From NCBI RefSeq assembly GCF_024623725.1, contig NZ_JANKHG010000001.1:248001-312000 (forward strand): DNA of 64,000 nucleotides. The letters run 5' to 3'. The notes below the pieces were generated by a model. That model did not search any database, was not told where the DNA came from, and saw only the letters and a program-made list of their open reading frames with translations. Shown piece after piece: positions 44,866 through 55,396 of the stretch (position 1 is its first letter; the number at the start of each line of letters is the position of its first letter). Both the position numbers and the translations under genes were made by a program. The stretch comes from Limnobacter parvus (GTDB lineage: Bacteria; Pseudomonadota; Gammaproteobacteria; Burkholderiales; Burkholderiaceae_B).

Positions 44866-45523
44866 GATAGTCACGTCCCGCAATTCTATTTCCTGATCCG
44901 ATGTTGACTTGAGAATTTTGGGACTCAGCCTTTTCCTGATGCAGCAACGCTGAGAAATCGACAGGTTTCTTCGCTTGGAAGTAAGCAATCGCATCGCTAA
45001 GCACGGTCTTACCAGCACTGGTCCGATCTTGATTCCACACTTGGGAGTTGTACATGGTGAGAATTAAATCAATCGGCACTGGCCGATCAAGCGCAGAATT
45101 CAGAAAGCTCTGTATCGCAGGCTCATCAACAACTTCGGTGAGCCTCTCATTCTCAATTAGATCGAGGACTGCCCGAGCCATCTGGTTATTCTCCCTGCAG
45201 GCCAACTCGGCAAGCGACACCCGCAATCTGATGGCCCGCATCCAATCTAAATCTATCCGACTCTCCCCTGACATTGATCCTTCGCCAGTAAGCAACCAAT
45301 CAATTGAAACTTTTACCGCCTGCCTAATTGCAAGCAGAAACTCTGCCCCTGGTTTTTTTTGACCACGTACAACATCGCTTACAAATGCCGCGGAGGCACC
45401 GATTGCTTTTGCGAACTCCCCTTGGTTCATGCCGCTCAGGGCAATTACTAAACCAAGCCTTGAGGCGAGACCGTCCAAAGACGACATTTCTACATCAGAA
45501 ATAGCTTGCTCAATATCTTTCAT
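44855..45523 (-). CDS. Cro/CI-type regulator with GNR-AG-Y tail
   Basis: A 222-residue protein with a helix-turn-helix at about 25-75 (LSGMNQGEFAKAIGASAAFV then SDVVRGQKKPG), a helical middle part and a C-terminal NIGSGNRIAGRDYHEE. The tail motif recurs in the next protein of the operon. It starts at ATG 45523, divergent from the Ner-like gene, and the 86 bases between them would hold both promoters. It probably represses the operon containing the second tniQ; the role of the tail is unknown. Confidence 0.7.
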   Translation of the reverse strand: MKDIEQAISDVEMSSLDGLASRLGLVIALSGMNQGEFAKAIGASAAFVSDVVRGQKKPGAEFLLAIRQAVKVSIDWLLTGEGSMSGESRIDLDWMRAIRLRVSLAELACRENNQMARAVLDLIENERLTEVVDEPAIQSFLNSALDRPVPIDLILTMYNSQVWNQDRTSAGKTVLSDAIAYFQAKKPVDFSALLHQEKAESQNSQVNIGSGNRIAGRDYHEE

Positions 45524-45609
45524 TGAATATATATTTGCTTAAAGAGTATTTTTTTAAATGTCTTAAAAATAGATTACTACCTATTACTAAGGATGTCACC
45601 AACAACTTG

Positions 45610-45891
45610 GACCCGCTCGAGATCAATTACAGCCTAAAACGGATTGGGAAATCTCAATCATCAATTGCGCGGGAGCTCGGTGTAAGCACGGGGATTGTCA
45701 GCAATGTGGTCCATGGTCGCACCACCTCCCATTTTGTCGCGAGCCACATCGCTCACCTATTGGGACTTGAAATCAGCCAGATTTGGCCATCTCAGTATAT
45801 TTATAAACCCAGAAAATTCGAGGGCAAAGTGTCCCCAATCAAAGGCTATCGAGATACAAAAATCGGTTCGAAAGGAGGGTCGCCAACGTGA
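45610..45891 (+). CDS. Ner/Nlp-like DNA-binding protein
   Basis: A small regulator. The conserved part SLKRIGKSQSSIARELGVST then VVHGRTTSHFVASHIAHLLG and ISQIWPSQY matches the Mu Ner / Nlp fold, including the closing IWPSxY. The frame is open from 45523, but TTG at 45610 with AAGGA 12 bases upstream gives the usual size; the start is uncertain. In phage Mu, Ner represses the transposition operon; here the gene is directly upstream of tnsA, separated by a terminator, so control of tns expression is plausible. Confidence 0.65.
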   Translation, partial: DPLEINYSLKRIGKSQSSIARELGVSTGIVSNVVHGRTTSHFVASHIAHLLGLEISQIWPSQYIYKPRKFEGKVSPIKGYRDTKIGSKGGSPT

Positions 45892-45908
45892 CAGCATAGA
45901 ACCAAAAG

Positions 45909-45943
45909 AAAAAAGCGCGAGGATTAGGGCCCTCACGCTTTTT
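45909..45943 (+). terminator. Terminator between the Ner-like gene and tnsA
   Basis: AAAAGCG-C-GAGG pairs with CCTC-A-CGCTTTT (one mismatch) around an 8-base loop, with T-runs on both strands, so it may act in both directions. Confidence 0.7.
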
Positions 45944-46083
45944 GTGCCGGGGGTTTGACCCGACTGACTACTTACATTTCTCAGTCTACGAGCAGAGCCA
46001 TCGCTCGTCAATACCCCCATTTTTTTATTACGCATCACGGACTTATGTGAGAAACACATTCGTTCAAATAATGGGGGTGAATA

Positions 46084-46986
46084 TTGAGAACAACCAAAAG
46101 ATTTACACCGCGTACTTTGGAAAGATTTGAAGAACGCGAGCGTGGAATTGGAAGATTTGAAAACTACCAACCATGGCATCAGATCACCCGATCAGATCCA
46201 GCAAGCCACGGGAGAAGTCACCTAGTTTTCCATGAGGGACGTTTCATACACCTGCTCAGCGACAAGGAATTGATCGTCAGATACTTCATTCAAATGCTGC
46301 CGAATTTGATTGAGGTCCGAGAGCAACAACCACTCTGCCTGTACCGAGAAAACGACTACCTGGATCAAACAGCTGACCTAAATGAGTACGGAATGTACCC
46401 AGGCACCTTAGAAATCAGCGAAACGCTGAAGGTCAAACATCCCAGTACCCATGATGCTGAGCAGTCACTACCCTGGAGAATGTCCACAGACTTCTTGGTA
46501 CTGCTGCGGCAAGAAAACGCAGTGAAAAAGCTTGCTATAAGTGTGAAGGCTGAGCCATGGACGAGCATTATCAAGAATCGCCGAACAATGCAACTCATGG
46601 ATATTGAACGTGAGTATTGGAGGCAGAGGGACACCGAATGGCTGTTGATAACGCCAGAAACCTACGACCATCGCGTGGGTGAAAATCTAAGACGTACCGC
46701 TGGATGGGTAATTACAGAGCTCGATAGGACGATTAATTTTTCTCTTGTGAGCGACATTGTGGCGAGAAATCAAGGCCGACCATTATCCGAAATCCTGCAA
46801 ATCCTGGGTGATGCGGTCGGTGACATTAACTGCGCACAGATTGCATTTTGGCGGTGTGTATGGAGCGGCTACTGCCCAATCAAACTAACCAGAGGCTGGA
46901 GACCTAGCGAGTCAGTAGAACTAATCTCACAGCAAGAATTTGAGAATCAAAACCCTGTACTCAGTGGGAGATCGGCATGGAAATGA
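46084..46986 (+). CDS. tnsA: TnsA endonuclease
   Basis: A 300-residue Tn7-type TnsA. The restriction-enzyme-like active site is visible as Glu62 (SDKELIVRYF), Asp136 (STDFLVLL) and Lys155 (AISVKAEPW), close to the E-D-K of E. coli TnsA. The N-terminal SHGRSHLVFHEGRFIHLLSD is characteristic. TnsA cuts the 5' ends of the element so that it moves by cut-and-paste. The start seems to be TTG at 46084, behind a G-rich stretch. It overlaps tnsB by 10 bases. The presence of TnsA argues for simple insertion rather than cointegrates. Confidence 0.87.
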   Translation: MRTTKRFTPRTLERFEERERGIGRFENYQPWHQITRSDPASHGRSHLVFHEGRFIHLLSDKELIVRYFIQMLPNLIEVREQQPLCLYRENDYLDQTADLNEYGMYPGTLEISETLKVKHPSTHDAEQSLPWRMSTDFLVLLRQENAVKKLAISVKAEPWTSIIKNRRTMQLMDIEREYWRQRDTEWLLITPETYDHRVGENLRRTAGWVITELDRTINFSLVSDIVARNQGRPLSEILQILGDAVGDINCAQIAFWRCVWSGYCPIKLTRGWRPSESVELISQQEFENQNPVLSGRSAWK

Positions 46987-49244
46987 TCTCCAATGAAACA
47001 TTTCGGCTAATTGGCCCTGAAACAACCTACAAAGATTTTGACCCTGGCATTTACAGAATCATCATTAATAGCGTTGCGCGAGGTCTAATCGCCTGTTCAT
47101 TAATCGCAAACGAAGATTCAGAGACTTCAAAAACCAGGGCCCGCAAACGAAAAAGGAAAAAGTCCCCACTACCACTTGTAGGAAAACTACGATGGATACC
47201 AAAAAAAGTATTTGCTTCACTTGTTGAACAAGGGCAAATCGTATCCATCGAATACAAGCGCAATAGTAGCGACGCAAAAAGCCTGAGTCCGAAGGCTCTG
47301 TCAATATATTCGCGCAGGGTGCAAGTTATGGGCGACTTCCTTGATCAAATTCGTTTGCACGATGAGCTTGAGGCAACTTGCTCCATAAGCTCTTTAGTTA
47401 AGCAGGCGATGAACAAGTTCTCAGTCTCAAAGTTTTACGTCCACAAAAACTGGTCCTTGCTTTGTAGGTACGGCTTAACAGCCCCGTCCCTAAGTCCGTC
47501 TTTAAAAAATTGTGGGGGACGAGGCATCCCTCGCCCTTGCGATGTAAACCCGGACGGTAGTTTGATACGACAAAAACCCGGTCGCAAACGCAAAGTTCAA
47601 TCCATGCAGAAAACTCTGGGCCACGAATTTGTATTGCAACCAGGGATCACTAGCGAATGGCGCAAAATGATTTTATCCCTTGATTCAAAATTTAAAAATC
47701 CCAAGCCATCGTATCCAGTGCGATGCAAGCATATTTTGGAAATGGGCTTTAGTGACGTCACTGAGGTCAACGGTCAGATGGTTAAAGCCCTCTGGCCACG
47801 GGGCCAATATCCCTCGAGAGCACAAATCCTCCACGTGCTAAAGAGTGGAACATCCTCTATGCAAAGAATCGGCGAAACAACCAGCAAACGTCATTTGGAG
47901 TCCTCTCGCCGGGGGCTTACCGCGAAGGGCTGGCAAGGTGTTCCAGGGCCAGGTCACACTTGGGCTATCGACTCGACCATTGGTGATATATATCTTCGCT
48001 CCTCGGTCAACCGCGACTGGATTATTGGAAGACCGATCGTTTACCTAATTGTCGACATGTGGTCAACCGCAATCGTTGGTGGACATATTTGTCTGGAAGG
48101 GCCAAGTTGGAAGACAGCCAAACTCGCAATATTTAACGCAGTTTGTGACCCAGCAATTCTAGGCGAGCTGTGGGGGCAAGATCCACTTGAATCCCTAAAT
48201 CCAAGACCAATGTTACCAGCGGCCTTGTTGTGTGATCGAGGTGAATACCTGAGCGAAAAGCATAAGGAAACTGCAATCAAGCTTTTTCCGCACACCAGCT
48301 ACACACCACCCTACCGAGGTGACCTCAAAGGATTGGTGGAAGTACTGCACCGAATTGAAAAAGACAAGATGTTCCGATTTGTACCTGGTGCACTCGATAC
48401 ACGCCGCGATGAAATGGACCTTAGAAAGTCAAAACCACAAGAAAGCGCATTGACCTTAAATGAATTTTGGGCTTACTTACAGCATTCAATTCATGAATAC
48501 AACCTCACAGCCGATCGCTCAAACCGGTTGGATGCGTCGATGCTTGCCGATGGAGTTGACCCCTCCCCCGCTGGACTTTGGAACTGGGGACATTCGGTTG
48601 GGATTGGATATCGAAAAGCTATTCCAGCAGACGAAATCAACCGTTCATTGTTACAACCAGTGAGAGCAAGTATTCAGCGAGACGGTTTGACTCACTTGAA
48701 CTGCAATTACACCTCTCCAAAAATTGATCTCAAAGAATTTACGACCATCGCGCGAAATCGAGGGCTTATAGAAATCAATGCCTATCACTATCCTGGATCG
48801 ATGCAGTCTTTGTGGATTCCTGATAACGGATCCGATGATCTCATTCGATTCACAATCACCGACACCTCATTGTCACTACCTACGATTACCGCTGATGAAT
48901 GGCTCGACTGTGAAGCTATTCGTGCTGCAACTAAATCTATACATGAACACAAACACAATGAGATCAGCGTTCACACTTACTCGAAACAAAAATCGATTAT
49001 TAGTGAATCAAAAAAATCAACTCAGAAAATGGACAAGGTCAAAAATGATCCCATTCCGAACATCTCGGCGGCCAGAAGAATAGAGATTGAAACATCAAAT
49101 CAAAAAGCTGAGTTGAACGAAATTGGTATTCGGCCCAAAGAAGCCGTGACTGCAAATGTTTCGCGACCTGACAAAGAACTGGAGAGAAGTTACGCACTGC
49201 TTATGCAACGTTTAACAGGTAGAAATAAAGGCGGCGACGAATGA
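46977..49244 (+). CDS. tnsB: TnsB transposase (DDE)
   Basis: A 755-residue Mu/Tn7-type transposase. The DDE residues are Asp332 (HTWAIDSTIGD), Asp420 (LLCDRGEYL) and Glu455 (DLKGLVEVLHRIEKD). The N-terminal 300 residues hold DNA-binding helices expected to read the 13-bp end repeats. The C-terminal tail, Lys/Ser-rich after about 640, would contact TnsC. It joins the 3' ends to target DNA. Its stop overlaps the tnsC start by 4 bases. Confidence 0.9.
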   Translation: MEMISNETFRLIGPETTYKDFDPGIYRIIINSVARGLIACSLIANEDSETSKTRARKRKRKKSPLPLVGKLRWIPKKVFASLVEQGQIVSIEYKRNSSDAKSLSPKALSIYSRRVQVMGDFLDQIRLHDELEATCSISSLVKQAMNKFSVSKFYVHKNWSLLCRYGLTAPSLSPSLKNCGGRGIPRPCDVNPDGSLIRQKPGRKRKVQSMQKTLGHEFVLQPGITSEWRKMILSLDSKFKNPKPSYPVRCKHILEMGFSDVTEVNGQMVKALWPRGQYPSRAQILHVLKSGTSSMQRIGETTSKRHLESSRRGLTAKGWQGVPGPGHTWAIDSTIGDIYLRSSVNRDWIIGRPIVYLIVDMWSTAIVGGHICLEGPSWKTAKLAIFNAVCDPAILGELWGQDPLESLNPRPMLPAALLCDRGEYLSEKHKETAIKLFPHTSYTPPYRGDLKGLVEVLHRIEKDKMFRFVPGALDTRRDEMDLRKSKPQESALTLNEFWAYLQHSIHEYNLTADRSNRLDASMLADGVDPSPAGLWNWGHSVGIGYRKAIPADEINRSLLQPVRASIQRDGLTHLNCNYTSPKIDLKEFTTIARNRGLIEINAYHYPGSMQSLWIPDNGSDDLIRFTITDTSLSLPTITADEWLDCEAIRAATKSIHEHKHNEISVHTYSKQKSIISESKKSTQKMDKVKNDPIPNISAARRIEIETSNQKAELNEIGIRPKEAVTANVSRPDKELERSYALLMQRLTGRNKGGDE

Positions 49245-50494
49245 ACAAATCCCATCATCTCGATAACGTACTGATCAAAAAACTTGAAACATTCAAAACA
49301 CGCGGAGAGTTGCTTGAACGTCTCGTGTATTTACCTCAATTGCCCAAAGACATCGAATTCACCTCAGATTCTCATCGCATTCAGTGCTGTGAGGAAGTAG
49401 CGGATTTACACATTCCACAACCTATTGAATTCGAAATTTTCGACACGATCGACCTAATGATCAGGAACGGCTATAGACCTCGAAACCCATTGAACGTTAG
49501 AACTTGGCGAGATCTCCATCATCCAGGAACCTACCTAGTACCACGGACAGCACCAGGCGCAACAGTAGTGGGGTTGCCGGGCGTTGGCAAATCAATTACC
49601 TGCGCAACCATCCTGTCAAAATGTTACCCACAGGTAATTGATCACGATGATTTCCCGAATGCTGAAGGCCCGGTTAAACAAGTGGTTTGGTTGAGTGTGG
49701 AAGCCCCACACAGTGGTAAGGCACGTGATTTTGTCGACAATCTTATGGAAGCTTGGAATACAGCCATAGAACAAGCAAGATTTCAACGTCGACCGAACTC
49801 AACATCGCGAAGACCAACATCAGATTTAAACGAGTGGTTGCAGGTTGCAAAATCAGGATTTCTGGGGGTTCTGCACATCGATGAAGTGCAGAACCTCTTT
49901 CAACTTAGCTCGGCTGCGAGTCGAAAAAGTAGCAACCATAAGCGTGAGCTTAGAATTGTGGAAGATGACTTGCTGAAGTGGCTCCTTAACCTAAGCAACA
50001 GCGGTCAAATCCCAGTTCTTTATTCTGGAACCCCTGATGGACTCGATGCGCTGGCAAAAAGATTCAGCAATGCGCAAAGATCCACGAGTATGGGCTATCA
50101 CCAAATACCCACTTTCAATCAACAAAGTTTAAGCGCGTTCAAAAATCACTTTTTGATCTACCTTTTTGAGTATCAATACACTGAGCAGCAAATTGAATTG
50201 ACAGATGAACTCGCTAGTTTGATTCTTGAACTGAGCGCCGGGATTCCTCGAATCGTTATTGGCCTTTGGATAGCCGCCCATCGTTATGCGATTCGACAAG
50301 GGCACTCAACGCTATCGGTAGAATCTTTCGAGCTAGGCTCTCAAAAATTAACACAAATGCTAAGCCACGGTGTTTCGGCACTTATGCACAATGACCGCAA
50401 CGCCATGAGCCACTATGAAGATCTGATGCCTGGAAACAGCGTTTTCTGGAACGAATTTCTCCTGTCTAATGGCAAACCACCTAAGAAAAAATAA
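49241..50494 (+). CDS. tnsC: TnsC AAA+ ATPase
   Basis: A 417-residue AAA+ protein with Walker A GLPGVGKS (111-118) and Walker B LGVLHIDEVQNLF (Asp214-Glu215). YSGTPDGLDALAKRF near residue 265 is the usual sensor region. TnsC links target-bound TniQ to TnsB and gives target immunity. It overlaps tnsB by 4 bases and the following tniQ by 26 bases. Confidence 0.9.
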   Translation: MNKSHHLDNVLIKKLETFKTRGELLERLVYLPQLPKDIEFTSDSHRIQCCEEVADLHIPQPIEFEIFDTIDLMIRNGYRPRNPLNVRTWRDLHHPGTYLVPRTAPGATVVGLPGVGKSITCATILSKCYPQVIDHDDFPNAEGPVKQVVWLSVEAPHSGKARDFVDNLMEAWNTAIEQARFQRRPNSTSRRPTSDLNEWLQVAKSGFLGVLHIDEVQNLFQLSSAASRKSSNHKRELRIVEDDLLKWLLNLSNSGQIPVLYSGTPDGLDALAKRFSNAQRSTSMGYHQIPTFNQQSLSAFKNHFLIYLFEYQYTEQQIELTDELASLILELSAGIPRIVIGLWIAAHRYAIRQGHSTLSVESFELGSQKLTQMLSHGVSALMHNDRNAMSHYEDLMPGNSVFWNEFLLSNGKPPKKK

Positions 50495-51413
50495 AAATTT
50501 GTTAGTTCTTGCACCAACTCTCAATGAACTTGTTTCCACATACATTCATCGTTTGACCACTGTGAACGGCTTTAAGGATCGACAAGTCATGTTGCATCAC
50601 ATTGCCAATCGATTTGGTTTACCGGATAACCTAGGTATCACACCTTCAGTAGAGCTAATCGCAAGGCTACTTAACACCACAGCCCTAGACATAATCCTGA
50701 AACACACCATATTGCCGTTTACATCCATCTTGCCTGGGACCGTCGGCACTTTCGATCTAAGGATTACTGGGGAAAAACTTCTGTTGGCCGCGTCTAAGCA
50801 TATTTCAAAAGACCTGACTTATTGCAAGAAATGTACTGATGATGAATTCGATCAAATTGGTTGGTCGTCGTACAAGCGGCACCACCAGCTTGAACATATT
50901 AGCTATTGCCACATTCATTACGGCCAGCCACTTTTGAGGAATCAGCCCAGCAGCTGGGATGTCTGGATGCCCCACTTACCTGCAAACGAAAAAATTCTTT
51001 ACAAAATTCCTGTGAGGTCGAAAATGGAAATTTCCACTCAAATGAAATTCCATAGCTATTGGAGCGAATTAGAACAATCCACGAACTTCATCGATTGTGA
51101 TTTGATGAGACTTTTTCTAGTTTCCACCGCACGCAACCAAGGGTTCCAAACCACGCCCGATGACCAAGGCAATCATGTATTTTCTGACCACATTTTAGAT
51201 ATTTACGGAACCGGATTGTTTGAGGAGGTGTACCCAGCAAGATTCAAGAAAACAAGAGGCCTGCTATTCGATCCTGTCGATGGATATCTAATTTATGGCT
51301 ACCGATCCGCAGCAAAAATTACAATGATTTTGCCAATCATGATGGGGCTCTTTGAGTCAGCAGAAACGCTGATCGAGGAGTTCTCAAGTTTCAAATACAA
51401 ACTGTCGACTTGA
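50469..51413 (+). CDS. tniQ: TniQ/TnsD-family target selector (core operon)
   Basis: A 314-residue TniQ protein: N-terminal helical part (NELVSTYIHRLTTVNGF) and a zinc module with CKKC (119-122), an HH pair near 138 and CHIH (147-150). It is shorter than Tn7 TnsD (508 residues), closer to TniQ-size selectors. It overlaps tnsC and closes the tnsABC-tniQ operon. It presumably binds the attachment site or a general target. It converges with hsdR 48 bases further on. Confidence 0.85.
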   Translation: MANHLRKNKNLLVLAPTLNELVSTYIHRLTTVNGFKDRQVMLHHIANRFGLPDNLGITPSVELIARLLNTTALDIILKHTILPFTSILPGTVGTFDLRITGEKLLLAASKHISKDLTYCKKCTDDEFDQIGWSSYKRHHQLEHISYCHIHYGQPLLRNQPSSWDVWMPHLPANEKILYKIPVRSKMEISTQMKFHSYWSELEQSTNFIDCDLMRLFLVSTARNQGFQTTPDDQGNHVFSDHILDIYGTGLFEEVYPARFKKTRGLLFDPVDGYLIYGYRSAAKITMILPIMMGLFESAETLIEEFSSFKYKLST

Positions 51414-51461
51414 ATCGGTCTGCATAAGCGTGGATAGATAGCCTTCTCACGATCGAGCAAA

Positions 51462-54400
51462 TTAGATGAACCCGCCACGCAATACAGACCATCCTGACGA
51501 CAGCGCTTCTGCCTGCTGCAAAACAGTTTGAACCGCCGTGTCTTGGAGATCGGGAGGGTATCCGTATTTGCGCAGGATACGCTTCACAAGAACTCTCATT
51601 CGTGCCCTGGCTGAATCTCGATGCGCCCAGTCTACAGATACATTCTCTCGCAGGCTCATCAGTAATTCGTGTGCGATCAGCCTTAGTTTCTCATCACCCA
51701 TCATCTGCACGGCATTCTCGTTTTCAGCCAAAGCATCATAAAAGGCGATTTCCTCTTCTGACAATCCTTGCTCTTCGCCACGCTGGCGAGCCGCGCGAAT
51801 ATCCTTGGCCAGTCGAATCAACTCCTGCAGCACCTCGGCAGTGGTAATTGCGTTTGCGTGGTAGCGTGCTACGGCGTCTTCCAATCGCTCAGAGAACGCC
51901 TTGGTTTGAACCACGTTGGCTTTGCTGCGCGAGCGAATGCCGTCGTTGATCAGCTTGCGCAATGCCTCTAACGCAAGATTTTTGCGTTCCATCTGCTGCA
52001 CTTCAAGCAGAAACTCATCGGAAAGAATGGAAATGTCTGGGCTCTTAATGCCCGCTGCAGCCAGGATATCCACGATCTCGGTCGATACCACCGCACGACT
52101 AACGATTTGCTGAATGGCCAATTCGCGCTCTTGCTGACTCACTCCAGAACCAGTACTGCTCTTGGTCAACGCGGCACGAATCGCCTGAAAAAAACCGACT
52201 TCTTCCCGAATTTCCCGAGCCTCGTCGGAAGCCGATGCGAGGGCGAACGCTTTGGACAAGGCCAGTACCGCGTCTTGGTATCGCCGGTGAATATTCTTCT
52301 TACCCTCAACTGTTCTTTCGTTTGCAGCCAACTTTTGTTGTAAATCAAGAATCCACTCAATGGCCCCAGCCATCATCATCAAACGCTCTTGCGGCGTTCC
52401 GTTCATTGCAGATGCGTAGTCAAAGCCATGGTACATATCCCGCACAACTTCATACTTCTCCATCATCACAGCGACAGCTTGCGCTTCATCAACACCAGTA
52501 TTTTCCTGATCATTTTTGGAATACTGCTGAAGTGCCGACTTCAGGTTTTGCGCAATCCCAATATAATCGACGATAAGCCCAGCGGGCTTGTCGCGAAACA
52601 CTCGGTTTACGCGCGCAATTGCCTGCATCAATCCATGGCCTTGCATGGGCTTGTCAATGTACATGGTGTGCATACATGGCGCATCAAAGCCGGTCAGCCA
52701 CATGTCCCTCACAATCACCAATTTCAGCGGGTCTTTGGGGTCGCGGGCGCGTTTGGCTAGCAAATCGCGCCGGGCCTTGTTGCCAATGTGCTGCTGCCAC
52801 TCCTGCGGGTCGCTTGCTGCGCCCGTCATCACAATCTTGACAGCGCCTGCGTTGTCATCAGTGCTGTGCCAGTCTGGGCGCAGTTTTACTATTTCGTCGT
52901 ACAGCTTCACGCAGATGCGGCGGCTCATGCACACCACCATTGCTTTGCCGTCCAGCGCGGCCACGCGATCTTCAAAGTGGGCAACCATGTCCTTGGCCAC
53001 AAGAGCAAGGCGCTTGTCGCTACCAACCAAGGCTTCAACCGTTGACCACTTTTGCTTGAAGCGTTCCTGGTCGGCCTCGGAATCCTCTTCCGTCAGGTCA
53101 TCGACCTCCACATCAATCTTCGGCTTTTCTTCCTCGTTCAGTTCGATGCGTGCCAACCGCGACTCGTAATAAATCGGCACGGTAGCGCCATCTTCCACAG
53201 CGCGGCTGATGTCGTACACATCAATGTAATTGCCGAACACAGCTGGTGTGTTCACGTCGTCGGCCTCAATAGGCGTGCCGGTAAAGCCGATGAAGGAAGC
53301 GTTTGGCAGAGCATCACGCATGTACTTTGCGAAGCCATATGAAATTTGACCAGTCTTCGCATCAACCTTCGCCTTAAAGCCATACTGGCTGCGGTGGGCC
53401 TCATCCGCCATGACAACCACGTTGCGGCGCGTGGTCAGCGGCTCTGCAATTTCACCGAACTTCTGCAAGGTCGTGAAAATTACACCACCTGATGCCCGGC
53501 TTAACACTTTCTGCAAATCCTCACGACTTTCCGCCTGCACCGGTGTTTGCCTTATCAAGTCGCGGCACATCGAGAAGGTGGAGAAAAGCTGATCGTCGAG
53601 GTCGTTACGGTCTGTCAGCACCACCAGCGTGGGGTTGGCCATAGCTGGGTGCTTCACCAGTTGCCCCGCATAAAACGCCATCAAGAAACTTTTGCCAGAA
53701 CCTTGTGTATGCCAAATAACGCCAACTCGCTGGTCGCCTTTAGCCTGCGATTTAACGCTAGAAAAACCATAGTCCGCAGGGTCTTCTTCCGAGCCTGAAA
53801 ATAGCGCAGATGCACGAACGGTTGAATCCACAGCCCGTCGCACCGCATGGAATTGATGGTAACCCGCGATGATCTTGACCAAACCCGAACCGGTTTCACC
53901 AAACACCGTAAAGTGCGCTAGCAGATTGAGCAACCGGCTATGCTCAAACATACCTTCAATAAGTGTCGATAATTCTGGCGCACCTTTTGGCGCAATATCC
54001 TTACCATTAGTGGTGCGCCAGGGCATGAAGCGTTCAAGGTCTGCCGACAGGGAACCCACTCGGGCGGCAATACCGTCTGAAGTGACAAGCAGCGCGTTGG
54101 TATTGAACAGCGCTGGAATCTGCTTTTTGTAGGTTTGCAGTTGGTTGTATGCGCCCAGCAGATGCGCCCCAGTGCTACCCGGTGCTTTCAGTTCGATTAC
54201 GCACAGCGGCAAACCGTTCACGAACACCACCACATCGGGCCGCCGGCTATTCTGGCCGTTGATAACGACGAACTGGCTTACTGCCAGCCAGTCATTTAGT
54301 TCGGGGCGCTCGAAATCGAGGAGTGCGACTTTCCCTGCGGTCAGCGTGCCATCGTCAGCGTGGTACTCGACATCCACACCTTCCGTCATTAGCTTGTGGA

Positions 54401-54665
54401 GTCGGCGATTCTCCTCTAGAAGTGATGGCAGTTCGGACTGAGTTACCTTTCGTATCGCATCTTGTCGTGCCTCAAATGGCAAACCAGGGTTCAAGCGTGT
54501 GACAGCCTCCTCAAAGAGACGCTTCAGCACTACCTCATCATGGCTTTCTCGCTCAGGCCGTTGACCGTCAGGACCGATGTCCTCCTCGCATTCGATTCTA
54601 TAATTGAGAGCGCGTAGCTGATCCAGCAGTGTTTTCTCGATGGCGGCCTCCGAAAGAAACGCCAT
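51462..54665 (-). CDS. hsdR: Type I restriction endonuclease subunit R
   Basis: A 1067-residue HsdR. The nuclease site is [20 protein letters not shown] (Asp, Glu-x-Lys). The SF2 translocase has Walker A in [18 protein letters not shown] in [14 protein letters not shown], and motif III-VI stretches such as [11 protein letters not shown]. HsdR cleaves unmodified DNA far from the recognition site after ATP-driven translocation, in complex with HsdM and HsdS. Its ATG shares a base with the stop of the Abi-like gene (TAATG). Confidence 0.9.
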   Translation of the reverse strand: MAFLSEAAIEKTLLDQLRALNYRIECEEDIGPDGQRPERESHDEVVLKRLFEEAVTRLNPGLPFEARQDAIRKVTQSELPSLLEENRRLHKLMTEGVDVEYHADDGTLTAGKVALLDFERPELNDWLAVSQFVVINGQNSRRPDVVVFVNGLPLCVIELKAPGSTGAHLLGAYNQLQTYKKQIPALFNTNALLVTSDGIAARVGSLSADLERFMPWRTTNGKDIAPKGAPELSTLIEGMFEHSRLLNLLAHFTVFGETGSGLVKIIAGYHQFHAVRRAVDSTVRASALFSGSEEDPADYGFSSVKSQAKGDQRVGVIWHTQGSGKSFLMAFYAGQLVKHPAMANPTLVVLTDRNDLDDQLFSTFSMCRDLIRQTPVQAESREDLQKVLSRASGGVIFTTLQKFGEIAEPLTTRRNVVVMADEAHRSQYGFKAKVDAKTGQISYGFAKYMRDALPNASFIGFTGTPIEADDVNTPAVFGNYIDVYDISRAVEDGATVPIYYESRLARIELNEEEKPKIDVEVDDLTEEDSEADQERFKQKWSTVEALVGSDKRLALVAKDMVAHFEDRVAALDGKAMVVCMSRRICVKLYDEIVKLRPDWHSTDDNAGAVKIVMTGAASDPQEWQQHIGNKARRDLLAKRARDPKDPLKLVIVRDMWLTGFDAPCMHTMYIDKPMQGHGLMQAIARVNRVFRDKPAGLIVDYIGIAQNLKSALQQYSKNDQENTGVDEAQAVAVMMEKYEVVRDMYHGFDYASAMNGTPQERLMMMAGAIEWILDLQQKLAANERTVEGKKNIHRRYQDAVLALSKAFALASASDEAREIREEVGFFQAIRAALTKSSTGSGVSQQERELAIQQIVSRAVVSTEIVDILAAAGIKSPDISILSDEFLLEVQQMERKNLALEALRKLINDGIRSRSKANVVQTKAFSERLEDAVARYHANAITTAEVLQELIRLAKDIRAARQRGEEQGLSEEEIAFYDALAENENAVQMMGDEKLRLIAHELLMSLRENVSVDWAHRDSARARMRVLVKRILRKYGYPPDLQDTAVQTVLQQAEALSSGWSVLRGGFI

Positions 54666-55396
54666 TAGTGTTCTCCTTGCTCTCTAACTTGCGCTGGCTT
54701 TTGCGCCCCGCGCGCAGCGTTCAATGCCTCGACGTAAGCCTCCCGATCTAGCTGGTAGAGCAATCGGCTGACTTCGATATTTATGGGCAGCTCATCGCCA
54801 CTTGGTAATATGAAGCGCAGGGTCGTTGAGTCATCGTCATCCACAACTAACCCCACGTGTGCATCGATCAGTGCATTGCCCTCTGCAAACCGCTCCCATG
54901 GTTCGCGAGAGCTTATCGGATCGAGTTGTGAGTCGAGATAAGCCTTGTACAGAAAAGTAACAAGCGCATCCGCAGCAAGAATCGCCGCTCGACGATGGTA
55001 AATCGTCAATGCTTGGATGAAGCCATCTTTTCCATGACTGAATGGCCCTGCGTCATTTCTCAGCACACGCAGAGATTCGGCCAAGCCATTGTGGTGCTTG
55101 ATTAGGTCGGCGAATTTTCTATCCCGAACATCGCCTCGTCCTAAAACCCGTATTGCAGCTGACACCCACTCCGTAATGGATGCCTCGTCCTTTGGTTTCA
55201 GAGGCGAAGTGGGATCATCGAGTTGATCTATGATTACCCTACAAATACACTCAACAAGTCCTTTTACCGCATCGATCGACGCATCACTATCGCTCTCCAA
55301 GGCCATCTGCAAAGCGTCAAAGGTGTGTTGAAGCATTGTCGCATTCTGCCAGTGCGCGCAGGCTTCTCTGATCCCAGGGCACCAGTCCATAGTCAT
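54665..55396 (-). CDS. Abi_C-like abortive-infection family protein
   Basis: A 243-residue soluble protein. Residues about 95-150 ([20 protein letters not shown], then [17 protein letters not shown]) match the abortive-infection C-terminal domain, with its RN...HG motif. It is coupled on both sides: ATGA with hsdS and TAATG with hsdR. Insertion of such a gene inside a type I operon suggests a back-up that acts when restriction fails, but this is inference; it may instead modulate HsdR levels. Confidence 0.72.
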   Translation of the reverse strand: MTMDWCPGIREACAHWQNATMLQHTFDALQMALESDSDASIDAVKGLVECICRVIIDQLDDPTSPLKPKDEASITEWVSAAIRVLGRGDVRDRKFADLIKHHNGLAESLRVLRNDAGPFSHGKDGFIQALTIYHRRAAILAADALVTFLYKAYLDSQLDPISSREPWERFAEGNALIDAHVGLVVDDDDSTTLRFILPSGDELPINIEVSRLLYQLDREAYVEALNAARGAQKPAQVREQGEH

